Assembly (NCBI GenBank): GCA_949471785.1
Contig: CASWRE010000020.1
Coordinates: forward strand, 1 to 56,137
Direction of reading: 5' to 3'
Length of the DNA: 56,137 nucleotides
Source of the DNA: an uncultured Lachnospiraceae bacterium
GTDB lineage: Bacteria > Bacillota > Clostridia > Lachnospirales > Lachnospiraceae
Numbering within the stretch: the first letter of the stretch is position 1; each line of letters opens with the position of its first letter. The notes beneath the pieces are model-generated. The model made no database searches. It was not told the origin of the DNA and saw nothing but the letters and a program-made list of their open reading frames with translations. Position numbers and translations under genes: made by a program. Shown here piece after piece: positions 26,309-34,129 of this stretch.

Positions 26309-27650
26309 ACTCAAAATCCACCCCCGCTTTTCTGGATGCCACCAGCGTAGGTACCGTTTTCTCATTGTACTGGGAAGATATGATACCGCCGTCAGACATA
26401 CGGGAATACAGACCCGCCAGCCGGCCATTGTACACAAACAGCCCTGTCATATTGGTATAGGGCTTCGCCTCCACATTGACATCCGTGTAATCGCCATTCA
26501 TGGAACGGTAAGGCGAATGGTATTCCTGATAGATATAATTATTGTTAAAATATCGATCCACAATCTCCTCCCAGGTATACCGGTTAAAATCCACCCCGGC
26601 AAAAACACCCTGAGACGCATAGGAATCCATGGGTTTTAAGATCCAGCGATCCTTATCTTCCACAATCTCCCGCTGGCTGCAAAAGCGCCGGTCCAACAGA
26701 TTCGTAAACGGAATATGCTTTTTCACAAAATCCTTTTCCTCTTCTGACAGAAATGCCTGCGTGCCCGCATCATGTACCACCTTAAAAAACCATTTCGTAT
26801 GAATAATCTGCGTACAAAAGGAACCTACCAGGCAGACATTCTGATCCAGCACTGCCTGGATAAAAGGCTGCACCTCTCTGTAATTCTGCATAATATCCGT
26901 CGTCACGGCCCGGCGATAAATCAAATCAATAGCATGGCCCGCAGGCGAATACAGCACGCCGCCTTCATACGTCAGATCCCGTATCTCACAGATTTCCGTC
27001 CTGTAACCAAAAGCCTCAAAACGCCGTTTGAACTCTTCCAGTTCCCGCATGGTCGTATGATACATAAAATCTACAATGGCAATATACGGCTGCTCCACCT
27101 GTTTTTCATAAGTCCGATACAGGGACATACAGGTATCCACCCAGCTGTCAAACAGCTCATATGTGCGAAACTCGTAATAGTCCTGCATACGCTGATGAAT
27201 ATTATTATAACTCAGCGCCTGATTCAATATGCGGTCCTCATTCATTGCGCTGGTTCCATCGGTGTTGATCTCACAAAACACAAAATCCCCGGTATCTTCA
27301 TGATAAAATATGTCGAATCGGGCGATGGGCAGTACGCTGTCATACAGATTGGGCGTCAGAATCAATTCTTCTAACTCTTTAGAAAAAGGAAACAGTTTTC
27401 TGTATTCCGGATAGTCCATATACCGATGAATCACTTTACCGGCAATCCTGTACATTGTCTCCACCACACCCTCAAAAATGCGCACCTCATCCTCGCTGAA
27501 TACCTTGGGAATCTGCAAGGTCTTGACACAACGGTTCATATAAGACAAGGGGGAGTTTTCCACATAATCCTTTATACGATTGGCAGACAACACGGTTTCC
27601 GCCGTCTCCTCTTCTATCAGCTTTGTATATTGCTCTGTAATTTCTCTCAT
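26298..27650 (-). CDS. Glutathionylspermidine synthase-like ATP-grasp protein
   Basis: A 450-residue protein matching the C-terminal synthetase domain of GspS. Characteristic blocks are ARFDIFYHEDTGDFVFCEINTDGTSAMNED (about 110-138, read as FCEINTDGTSAMNE), WILKPMDSYASQGVFAG (about 337-353) and QEYHSPYR (about 377). The N-terminal amidase domain of the E. coli enzyme is absent, as in many bacterial relatives. It is the first gene of a three-gene operon with DUF6472 and an inositol-phosphatase-like enzyme. By fold it should form an amide bond using ATP; the substrate is unknown. Confidence 0.88.
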   Translation of the reverse strand: MREITEQYTKLIEEETAETVLSANRIKDYVENSPLSYMNRCVKTLQIPKVFSEDEVRIFEGVVETMYRIAGKVIHRYMDYPEYRKLFPFSKELEELILTPNLYDSVLPIARFDIFYHEDTGDFVFCEINTDGTSAMNEDRILNQALSYNNIHQRMQDYYEFRTYELFDSWVDTCMSLYRTYEKQVEQPYIAIVDFMYHTTMRELEEFKRRFEAFGYRTEICEIRDLTYEGGVLYSPAGHAIDLIYRRAVTTDIMQNYREVQPFIQAVLDQNVCLVGSFCTQIIHTKWFFKVVHDAGTQAFLSEEEKDFVKKHIPFTNLLDRRFCSQREIVEDKDRWILKPMDSYASQGVFAGVDFNRYTWEEIVDRYFNNNYIYQEYHSPYRSMNGDYTDVNVEAKPYTNMTGLFVYNGRLAGLYSRMSDGGIISSQYNEKTVPTLVASRKAGVDFEYEL

Positions 27651-27759
27651 AGCTCTCGATCCTCCGCCAAATATTTAATCATATTCTCACTATTACAGTA
27701 AGCAAATCACTATTCATAAGTTATATTATTATATTTTTCAAAAAAAAACAATTCTCTAC

Positions 27760-27787
27760 TTGCATTATTTTCAAAATACGGTATAAT
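27760..27787 (+). promoter_or_regulatory. Promoter of the tRNA-Thr gene
   Basis: TTGCAT (27760-27765), 16-base spacer, TATAAT (27782-27787), 14 bases before the tRNA. Confidence 0.75.
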
Positions 27788-27801
27788 ATGTACTTGTGCA
27801 G

Positions 27802-27874
27802 GCCGATATAGCACAGCAGGTAGTGCGACGCACTCGTAATGCGTAGGTCAGCGGTTCGAATCCGCTTATCGGCT
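27802..27874 (+). tRNA. tRNA-Thr (anticodon CGU)
   Basis: Cloverleaf can be drawn fully: acceptor GCCGATA/TATCGGC, D-stem GCAC/GTGC, anticodon stem ACGCA/TGCGT with loop CTCGTAA, T-stem AGCGG/CCGCT with TTCGAAT loop, discriminator T. Anticodon CGT reads ACG. The 3' CCA is not encoded. The gene stands alone between its own promoter and terminator. Confidence 0.96.
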
Positions 27875-27882
27875 CGAAAAAA

Positions 27883-27908
27883 CCTTGAGAGAGATCTCAA
27901 GGTTTTTT
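27883..27908 (+). terminator. Terminator of the tRNA-Thr gene
   Basis: CCTTGAGA...TCTCAAGG hairpin followed by six T, starting eight bases after the tRNA. Confidence 0.9.
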
Positions 27909-27934
27909 AATGCCCCCATATTGCCCAATAAGAA

Positions 27935-27976
27935 AAGCTGAAAGAAACAACTCCCATTGGTTGTTCCATTCAGCTC
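27935..27976 (-). terminator. Terminator after the DUF6465 gene
   Basis: AGCTGAA...TTCAGCT with an inner AACAAC...GTTGTT stem, followed by TTTTCTT on the minus strand, 24 bases after the stop of the DUF6465 gene. The plus strand also has CTTTTTC, so it may work both ways. Confidence 0.7.
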
Positions 27977-28000
27977 TTTTTCATGCCTTCCTCTATTTGA

Positions 28001-28498
28001 CTACAGATCCACCTTGCCGGTAAAATCCGCATTGATCACATAATACGCGGCGCCGTCCTCCGGTTTAATATAAAGCTGGAGAGATTTCATGGAAGTCAGC
28101 TTGTTGCCGGCGTCCACATATGCCCGCTCCACTTTTGCCAGGATCTCACTTTCCTTATACTCACAGCCGTTTGCCTGAATGTAAGTCTCCTTCAAAGCCG
28201 CTTTAGTGTACTCTTTCTTCGCCGTATTCTTCACATTGGCAGCCGTCTCTTTTGCCGTTTTCTTCACCGCTTCAACAGTCTCCACCGCGGCCTCTTTTGC
28301 CGTTGCAGACTTTTCCTCCACGGTTTTCTTCGCTGACGTGGCCGCTTTCTTGGCCCTTCTGCCTGCTCTTTTCGTAGTCTTTTTTACAGCTTCCACTACC
28401 TCTGTAGCCGCCCCCTTCGCTTCCTGAGTGCCTTTCTTCAAAGGCTCTGTAATATCCGTTTCCTTTTCTGTATTCGTTTTCTTACTCTCTGTCATCAT
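28001..28498 (-). CDS. DUF6465 family Ala/Lys-rich protein
   Basis: A 165-residue protein. CGGAGGAATAGT precedes ATG-ATG (28498/28495). The first 100 residues are a highly charged, Ala/Lys/Thr-rich helical stretch with repeated EAVKKT and KETAA units, similar to histone H1-like or apolipoprotein-like tails. The last 65 residues are a compact domain (YIQANGCEYKESEILAKVERAY, LQLYIKPEDGAAYYVIN) found in the clostridial DUF6465 family. It lies 30 bases after the HPr-like gene in the same operon. Function unknown; the tail could bind nucleic acid. Confidence 0.82.
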   Translation of the reverse strand: MMTESKKTNTEKETDITEPLKKGTQEAKGAATEVVEAVKKTTKRAGRRAKKAATSAKKTVEEKSATAKEAAVETVEAVKKTAKETAANVKNTAKKEYTKAALKETYIQANGCEYKESEILAKVERAYVDAGNKLTSMKSLQLYIKPEDGAAYYVINADFTGKVDL

Positions 28499-28528
28499 AC
28501 TATTCCTCCGTTTCATGACCTTTGATAC

Positions 28529-28774
28529 TTATTGGAGATAATCAATAATTTCTCTAATCGCGTCTTCCTCATCTGCCCCTTCGGCCGTAATAATAAGCGC
28601 TGAACCAACCTGCGGGTTCAGAGACATAACGCCGATGATGCTCTTGGCATTCAGCGTCTTATTATCATATGCTATATTGATTCTGCTGTCATACTTGCAG
28701 GCAATTTGAACAAGATGTGCAAGGGAATGTTCTTTTTCTATAGTGTTGGATACTATAACCTGTTCTTTCTTCAT
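28529..28774 (-). CDS. HPr-family protein lacking the phosphocarrier histidine
   Basis: An 81-residue HPr fold. Alignment by eye to HPr keeps the serine site block (NAKSIIGVMSL, Ser at about 44) and the end (GADEEDAI), but the phosphocarrier GLHARPA region reads IEKEHSLAHL, so the usual His15 and Arg17 are not in register. This resembles Crh-type regulators, which are phosphorylated only on the serine by HPr kinase and take part in catabolite repression. It is the first gene of a two-gene operon with DUF6465. Confidence 0.85.
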   Translation of the reverse strand: MKKEQVIVSNTIEKEHSLAHLVQIACKYDSRINIAYDNKTLNAKSIIGVMSLNPQVGSALIITAEGADEEDAIREIIDYLQ

Positions 28775-28808
28775 ACTGATTCTCTCCTATCAGGTACTTA
28801 ACATATGC

Positions 28809-28837
28809 ATCATAATAGAAAAATACCAAAAAGTCAA
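28809..28837 (-). promoter_or_regulatory. Promoter of the HPr-like/DUF6465 operon
   Basis: TTGACT (28832-28837), 17-base spacer, TATGAT (28809-28814). An inverted repeat (28837-28849 with 28910-28923) abuts the -35. Confidence 0.7.
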
Positions 28838-28923
28838 TCCCTAACCCCGTTTCGGTTCACATTCCACGGGTTTTCCGGCGACATACTGTCTTAACTGTTT
28901 CCTCATATCCGGGGGTTAGGAAT
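28837..28923. repeat. Long-range inverted repeat upstream of the HPr-like gene
   Basis: ATCCCTAACCCCG (28837-28849) and CGGGGGTTAGGAAT (28910-28923) are complementary over 12 of 13 positions, separated by 60 bases. The rest of the 293-base gap 28775-29067 shows no gene. It might be a regulator site, a structured RNA or the end of the ser operon transcript. Confidence 0.55.
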
Positions 28924-29067
28924 ACACAATTATAATGATTTTTCCGGTTTTCTTATTTTTTTCTGTCTAAGTTGCCCAGAAACCCAAATAATCAACTTAC
29001 TTTTCCGTCGAAACCTATAATACTATATTTTTTACTTAAATTATTCAACTTTTCTTGTGCCCTTGTC

Positions 29068-30258
29068 TCACATCCCATATTCCGTTTTCACAAAATGGCG
29101 AAAGGCGTCGAGAGAACGCTCTACCTTTTCCGTGTCAATACAATAAGCGATGCGGAAATACCCCGGACACTCAAAAGTGTCGCCGGGCACCAGCAGCAAG
29201 TCATAGTTCAACCCTTTCCGGACAAATTCTTTCGCGTCTTCTTCCAAAGCCTTGGGGAACATATAAAAGGTACCGCTGGGTTTAACAACAGAAAAGCCCA
29301 GACTCGTCAGTTCCTGATACAGGATATTCATATTTTTCTCATAGACCGACAGATCACTGGTCATATCCAGTACGCTCACAATAGCTCTCTGCATAAGCGA
29401 CGAAGGGCAGTTGTGGCCTACGCCGCGGGAAATCTGGGCACACATCTGAATCATGATCTCTGCCTCCGGACACTCCGGTGCAATGGCTACGTAACCGATA
29501 CGCTCACCTGGCAGGGATACCGATTTGCTGAACGAATAGCAGGTGATGGTCTTATCATAATATTTCGCCACATAGGGAGCGTCCACTCCCGCGAATATGA
29601 TCTCCCTGTAAGGCTCATCGGAAATCAAGTAAATATCGTGTCCGAATTCCTTTTCCTTTCGTTTCAGAATATCCGCCATGGTTGCCAGCGTCTCCGGCGT
29701 AAAAACCGTTCCCGAAGGGTTATTGGGCGTATTAATCAGAAGAGCCATCACATCCGGAGTGAGCGCCTCCTCCAATCTTTCAAAATCCACCTGAAAGTTT
29801 TTCAAATCCGGTGGCACCACTTTCAGCCGCGCTCCGGTAAGATCCACATAGGGATGATATTCCGGAAAATAGGGAGCAAAGGTCAGGATCGTATCCCCCG
29901 GCTCTGTCACCAGATGAAACGCATGGGTGAGGGCCGCCGCACAGCCGCTGGTGGGGAAAATATGGTTTTTCGTGTAAGCCATATCAAATCTCCGATTCAG
30001 AGAATCTGCAATGGCCTCCCGCACATAGTCGATACCCAGAGAAGGACTATAGCCATGCAGTCCTGCCGCCCCTTCCTCCTGTACCAGACGAATCAGCTCC
30101 TCGTTGAAAGCCGGAGGGGCAGGCACTGACGGATTGCCCAGACTGTAGTCAAATACATTCTCATAGCCGATCTCCTTCGCTCTGCGCCCGCCATATTCGG
30201 AAATCTCCCGGATCACCGACTTGGCGCCCAGCATATCTTTATATTGTTTTACCAGCAT
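29068..30258 (-). CDS. PLP-dependent class I/II aminotransferase
   Basis: A 396-residue fold-type I aminotransferase. NTPNNPSGTVF (about 174), SDEPYREI (about 206), and the Schiff-base Lys in SFSKSVSLPGERIGY (about 234-248) are visible, with the C-terminal Arg in the YFRIAYC segment. It is the last gene of serC-serA-DUF1015-aminotransferase, 24 bases after the DUF1015 gene. An aspartate/alanine-type transaminase is likely; placement suggests it links serine or its oxo-acid to the pool, but substrate is not readable. Confidence 0.9.
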   Translation of the reverse strand: MLVKQYKDMLGAKSVIREISEYGGRRAKEIGYENVFDYSLGNPSVPAPPAFNEELIRLVQEEGAAGLHGYSPSLGIDYVREAIADSLNRRFDMAYTKNHIFPTSGCAAALTHAFHLVTEPGDTILTFAPYFPEYHPYVDLTGARLKVVPPDLKNFQVDFERLEEALTPDVMALLINTPNNPSGTVFTPETLATMADILKRKEKEFGHDIYLISDEPYREIIFAGVDAPYVAKYYDKTITCYSFSKSVSLPGERIGYVAIAPECPEAEIMIQMCAQISRGVGHNCPSSLMQRAIVSVLDMTSDLSVYEKNMNILYQELTSLGFSVVKPSGTFYMFPKALEEDAKEFVRKGLNYDLLLVPGDTFECPGYFRIAYCIDTEKVERSLDAFRHFVKTEYGM

Positions 30259-30282
30259 AGTCGTTCCTCCTTGCGGTTTCTC

Positions 30283-31524
30283 TTATTCTTCCAAACTATG
30301 TAAAAACAGCCCGCTCCGCAGTTTGGGCTCAAACCAGGTAGACTTGGGAGGCATCAGCCTGCCCGCATCCGCCACGGCAAACAATTCCTCGATGGATGTA
30401 GGGTACAGCGCAAACGCCGCTTTCGCATCCTGATGTACACGCCGCTCCAGCTCCTTAAGTCCCCGAATTCCGCCCACAAAGTCGATCCGGGGATCTGTCC
30501 TGGGATCTTCCATATGGAAAAGCGGTTCCAGAACCTCCCGCTGAAGAATGGCTACGTCCAGGCCCTCCACCGGATCGTCGGATCTACACTCCGGCAGAAC
30601 CTCCAGCCGATACCACCCGGAGGCGTCATAAAAACCAAACTCTCCTTTTCGGGATGGGCAAACGACATGGGCAAACGGTCCTTCCACTGTGAATTTCTCC
30701 CGCATCCGGTCAGGCAGCTCCCCCGGAGTTAATTCTCCCACATCCAGAAGTACCCTGTTATAAGCCAGAATCTGAAGCTCGTCATCGGGAAACAGCACGG
30801 AAAGAAAATAATTAAAGGGCTCCGAACCATCATAACCGGGATGCTCACTGCGCCGTTTCAACCCCACTTTCACCGCCGAAGCTGCCCGGTGGTGTCCGTC
30901 CGCAATGTAAATACTCTCTATACCGGCAAACAGCTCTTCGATCCGCCGTATTCTCTCCCCGTCTCGAATCACCCATACCCTGTGCTCCACACCGTCGGAA
31001 GAATGAAAAGCCGTCTCCGGTTCTTCCCTTTTCACTTCCGCCGTCAGTGTTTTGAGAGCATCATCGGCACGATAAGCCAGGAAAATCGGGCCCGTCTGCA
31101 TCCCGCAGATATCAATATGGCGGAAACGGTCCTGCTCCTTCTCTTCTCGGGTATTTTCATGTTTCTTAATGATCTGATTTATGTAATCGTCAATGAAAGC
31201 GCAGCCGACAATCCCGGTCTGACAGTGACCGGCCATTTTCTGCTCATACAGATAATAACAGGCCGTATCGTCACGTATGAACTCTCCTTGCCTGAGCATC
31301 TGCGTCAAAGTATCTCTGGCTTTTTCATAGACACATTCCGCATAAATATCCATATCAGGAGGAAACTGAGTCTCTGCCCGGTCAACTTTCAGAAAGGAGA
31401 GCGGCTCTCTTGCTACTTCTTTTCTGGCTTCCCCACGACTGTATACGTCATACGGCAGGGCTGCTATTCGATCCGCCAGATCCCGGCGGGGACGAATACC
31501 GCAAAACGGTTTGATCTGCGCCAT
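30283..31524 (-). CDS. DUF1015 family protein (possible serine kinase relative)
   Basis: A 413-residue DUF1015 protein. It starts with IKPFCGIRPRRDLADRIAALPYDVYS and carries the signature IYIADGHHRAASA (about 205-217), plus HENTREEKEQDRFRH (about 140). The family resembles the ParB/Srx fold, some members of which phosphorylate free serine; I recall this link but cannot confirm it applies here. It is sandwiched between serA (9-base gap) and an aminotransferase, which supports a role in serine metabolism. No serB phosphatase is present in the cluster. Confidence 0.85.
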   Translation of the reverse strand: MAQIKPFCGIRPRRDLADRIAALPYDVYSRGEARKEVAREPLSFLKVDRAETQFPPDMDIYAECVYEKARDTLTQMLRQGEFIRDDTACYYLYEQKMAGHCQTGIVGCAFIDDYINQIIKKHENTREEKEQDRFRHIDICGMQTGPIFLAYRADDALKTLTAEVKREEPETAFHSSDGVEHRVWVIRDGERIRRIEELFAGIESIYIADGHHRAASAVKVGLKRRSEHPGYDGSEPFNYFLSVLFPDDELQILAYNRVLLDVGELTPGELPDRMREKFTVEGPFAHVVCPSRKGEFGFYDASGWYRLEVLPECRSDDPVEGLDVAILQREVLEPLFHMEDPRTDPRIDFVGGIRGLKELERRVHQDAKAAFALYPTSIEELFAVADAGRLMPPKSTWFEPKLRSGLFLHSLEE

Positions 31525-31533
31525 ACCTTCCTC

Positions 31534-32697
31534 CTATTTTACAATCCTAACCTTCAAAACGCCCTTGATTTCTCTGAGCCGGCCCGCTATGTCCTCGTTC
31601 AGCGGCGTCTCCACATCGATAACCGTATAAGCATAATCCCCTTTACTCTTGTTGGTCATGGTGGCAATATTCAACCCCATATCACCGATAACCTTTGTGA
31701 ATTTATTGATCATATGCACCACATTTTTGTGGCAGATTGCCAGCCGTCCGGCAGTGGTACATACACCGAAATCACAGGTGGGATAATTTACAGAATTACG
31801 GATGTTTCCGTTCTCCAGATAGTCGCGGACCTCCTGCACAGCCATCAGGGCACAGTTATCCTCCGACTCCAGGGTGGAAGCGCCCAAATGAGGCGTGATC
31901 AGCACGTTGCTGGCCCCGGCCACGGTGGGATTGGCAAAATCAGATACGTATTTCTTCACCTTGCCCTCATTCAAAGCCTCTACAAGGGCCGCCTCATCCA
32001 CAAGAAGATCCCGGGCAAAATTCAAGAGAACTACTTCGTCCTTCATCATCTCAATGGCATTTTTATCAATCATGTTCTTTGTACTGTCCATCAACGGCAC
32101 ATGGATCGTGATATAATCACACTCCCGATAGATGTCCTCCACGTTCTCGATATGCTTAATGGTTCTGGACAGATTCCAGGCCGCATCCACGGAAATATAG
32201 GGATCGTATCCGTAAACCTCCATGCCCAGATGGGTAGCCGTATTGGCCACCTTCACACCGATGGCGCCCAGACCGATAATGCCCAGCTTTTTTCCGGCAA
32301 TCTCGCATCCGGCAAATTTTTTCTTCTGTTTCTCCGCCAGCTTGCCGATATTATCCTGATCTGCGTTGTGCCGAACCCACTCGATACCGCTGACAATGTC
32401 GCGGGACGCCAGGAGCATACCGGCAATGACCATCTCCTTCACACCGTTAGCGTTGGCCCCCGGCGTATTAAAGACGACAATACCCTGCCCGGCACACGCG
32501 TCCAGAGGAATATTGTTGACCCCGGCGCCGGCCCTCGCCACGCAGACCAGATTTTCCGGCAGCTCCATATCCAGCATGGAGGCGCTGCGCACCAGGACGG
32601 CCTGCGCCTCCTCCAGCGCATCCACCTGACGATATGCCCTGGAAAATTTGTCTGTACCCACGTTGGAAATCGGATTTAAACAGGTATATGTATACAT
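31534..32697 (-). CDS. serA: D-3-phosphoglycerate dehydrogenase
   Basis: A 387-residue NAD-dependent dehydrogenase committing 3-phosphoglycerate to serine. Nucleotide-binding GLGAIGVKVANTATHLGMEVYGYDPY (about 140-165, core GLGAIG), catalytic Arg/Glu/His region (NFARD, and HLGAST near 281) and a C-terminal ACT domain (about 315-387; NKSKGDYAYTVIDVE) are visible. The short form without the intervening domain is typical of Clostridia. Its ATG overlaps the serC stop by one base. The ACT domain suggests feedback control by an amino acid. Confidence 0.94.
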   Translation of the reverse strand: MYTYTCLNPISNVGTDKFSRAYRQVDALEEAQAVLVRSASMLDMELPENLVCVARAGAGVNNIPLDACAGQGIVVFNTPGANANGVKEMVIAGMLLASRDIVSGIEWVRHNADQDNIGKLAEKQKKKFAGCEIAGKKLGIIGLGAIGVKVANTATHLGMEVYGYDPYISVDAAWNLSRTIKHIENVEDIYRECDYITIHVPLMDSTKNMIDKNAIEMMKDEVVLLNFARDLLVDEAALVEALNEGKVKKYVSDFANPTVAGASNVLITPHLGASTLESEDNCALMAVQEVRDYLENGNIRNSVNYPTCDFGVCTTAGRLAICHKNVVHMINKFTKVIGDMGLNIATMTNKSKGDYAYTVIDVETPLNEDIAGRLREIKGVLKVRIVK

Positions 32698-33779
32698 TAT
32701 CGGTTCTCCTCCTCAAACTTTTTCATAAACGAAACCAGCTTCTCTACGCCTTCCACGGGCATGGCGTTGTAAATACTGGCACGCATACCGCCGACCGAAC
32801 GGTGTCCTTTCAGATTGATGAATCCGGCTGCCTCCGCCTCTTTTACAAATCGTGCGTCCAGTTCTTTATCTCCGGTGACAAAGGGTACGTTCATCAGAGA
32901 GCGGTCCTCCTTTTTCACTGTACCCTTAAACATCCGGCTGTTGTCCAGAAAATCATAGAGGACAGCCGCCTTTTTCTCATTGCGTTCCTTCATCACCTTC
33001 AGACCGCCCATCTGCTTCAGCCATTTAAATACCTTCCCGCATACATATATACTCCAGCAGTTCGGCGTATTGTACAGAGAACCCGCATCGGCATGGGTTT
33101 TATATTTCATCATGGTGGGGGTTCCCTCCAGCACATCTTCGGTAATCAGATCCTCCCTGACAATGGCGATCACCATACCTGCCGGACCCACATTTTTCTG
33201 TACGCCGCCATAGAGAATGCCATACTTTGACACATCTACGGGCTCAGACAGGAAACAGGACGAAACATCCGCCACCAGAAGTTTTCCTTTCGTATCCGGC
33301 AGTTTCTTAAACGCCGTCCCGTATATCGTGTTATTCTGGCAGATATATACATAATCTGCATCCTCGTCGACAGGCAGGTCAGAACAGTCCGGAATATAGG
33401 AAAACGTCTGATCCTCCGAGGACGCGATTTTTACGGCTTTACCATATTTCCGGGCTTCCTGCCATGCTTTTTTCGCCCACTGGCCGGTAACGATATAATC
33501 AGCCACTTTGTTTTTCATCAGATTCATGGGAATCATGGCAAACTGCAAAGACGCGCCTCCCTGCAAAAACAAGACTTTATAATTTTCAGGAATTGCCATC
33601 AGCTCCCTCAGATCTGCTTCTGCCTCCTGAATAATCTTCTCAAAAACTTTTGAGCGGTGACTCATCTCCATCACAGACTGACCACTGCCCTGATAATCCA
33701 GCATCTCCTGCTGCACTTCGCTCAGTACCTCCTCCGGCAATACCGCCGGGCCTGCAGAAAAATTATATACTCGACTCAT
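32697..33779 (-). CDS. serC: Phosphoserine aminotransferase
   Basis: A 360-residue PLP enzyme converting 3-phosphohydroxypyruvate to phosphoserine. The N-terminus VYNFSAGPAVLPEEVL is diagnostic; SSCFLSEPVDVSKYGILYGGVQKNVGPAG (about 192-220) holds the Schiff-base Lys in GGVQKN; HRSVGGMRASIYNA (about 325) binds the phosphate. GAGGAGG lies before the start. It is first in the ser operon and is overlapped one base by serA. Confidence 0.95.
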   Translation of the reverse strand: MSRVYNFSAGPAVLPEEVLSEVQQEMLDYQGSGQSVMEMSHRSKVFEKIIQEAEADLRELMAIPENYKVLFLQGGASLQFAMIPMNLMKNKVADYIVTGQWAKKAWQEARKYGKAVKIASSEDQTFSYIPDCSDLPVDEDADYVYICQNNTIYGTAFKKLPDTKGKLLVADVSSCFLSEPVDVSKYGILYGGVQKNVGPAGMVIAIVREDLITEDVLEGTPTMMKYKTHADAGSLYNTPNCWSIYVCGKVFKWLKQMGGLKVMKERNEKKAAVLYDFLDNSRMFKGTVKKEDRSLMNVPFVTGDKELDARFVKEAEAAGFINLKGHRSVGGMRASIYNAMPVEGVEKLVSFMKKFEEENR

Positions 33780-33824
33780 TTTTTCATAACCTCCTCAAGT
33801 TATCGACAAATGCACTCGCGTTAC

Positions 33825-33853
33825 ATTGTATACTTTTTATGAAAGATTTTCAA
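33825..33853 (-). promoter_or_regulatory. serC: Promoter of the serC operon
   Basis: TTGAAA (33848-33853), 17-base spacer, TACAAT (33825-33830), 46 bases upstream of serC. It begins 40 bases from the end of repeat element copy A. Confidence 0.8.
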
Positions 33854-33892
33854 TGGGTGGTTATTGTTTTTCGGATGAAAATGTAACAGCTC

Positions 33893-34061
33893 GTTACTGT
33901 TCAAGGGTCAGGAATGCGCATATACTGCGACGCGAAGCTAGTCCTTTAGGGCGCATTCCGTAAGAACATGATTCAGGAGTGAGGGGCGGCTTTTGCGCAG
34001 CAAAACTTGGAATGCCGCCCTGAATCGTTACTTTGAGCGGCCCCAGGCCGTGAAAAGTAAC
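33893..34061. repeat. Dispersed palindromic element, copy A (169 bp)
   Basis: Ends are GTTACTGTTCA and TGAAAAGTAAC. It is about 94% identical to copy B at 38885-39029 apart from a 24-bp insertion (around 33930-33953). It folds into a GGAATGCGC/GCGCATTCC hairpin, a GGGCGGC/GCCGCCC stem capped by TTTTGC/GCAAAA, and a 3' hairpin GTTACTTT/AAAAGTAAC. Flanks AACAGCTC and AACAACTC match at 7 of 8 bases, like a target duplication. A minus-strand reading frame covers it but is better explained as an artefact of the repeat. It lies between the ilvB terminator and the serC promoter. Confidence 0.8.
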
Positions 34062-34087
34062 AACAACTCTCTCCGGATGCACAACGG

Positions 34088-34124
34088 CAAAAATGTACCT
34101 CTGCCTGTCAGGGCGGAGGTACAT
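34088..34124 (-). terminator. Terminator after ilvB
   Basis: ATGTACCTC...AGGTACAT stem with inner CGCC/GGCG pairing, followed by TTTTTG on the minus strand, six bases past the ilvB stop. Confidence 0.8.
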
Positions 34125-34129
34125 ACCTG

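Noticed and set aside
33820-33887. GTTACATT...AATGTAAC inverted repeat near serC
   Set aside because: It overlaps the serC promoter, lacks matching flanks and has no second copy, so membership in the repeat family is not supported.
33894-34124. Minus-strand frame of 76 codons over repeat copy A, similar to one over copy B
   Set aside because: The similarity is explained by the DNA repeat, the frames run through hairpins and a terminator, and no ribosome binding site is present.
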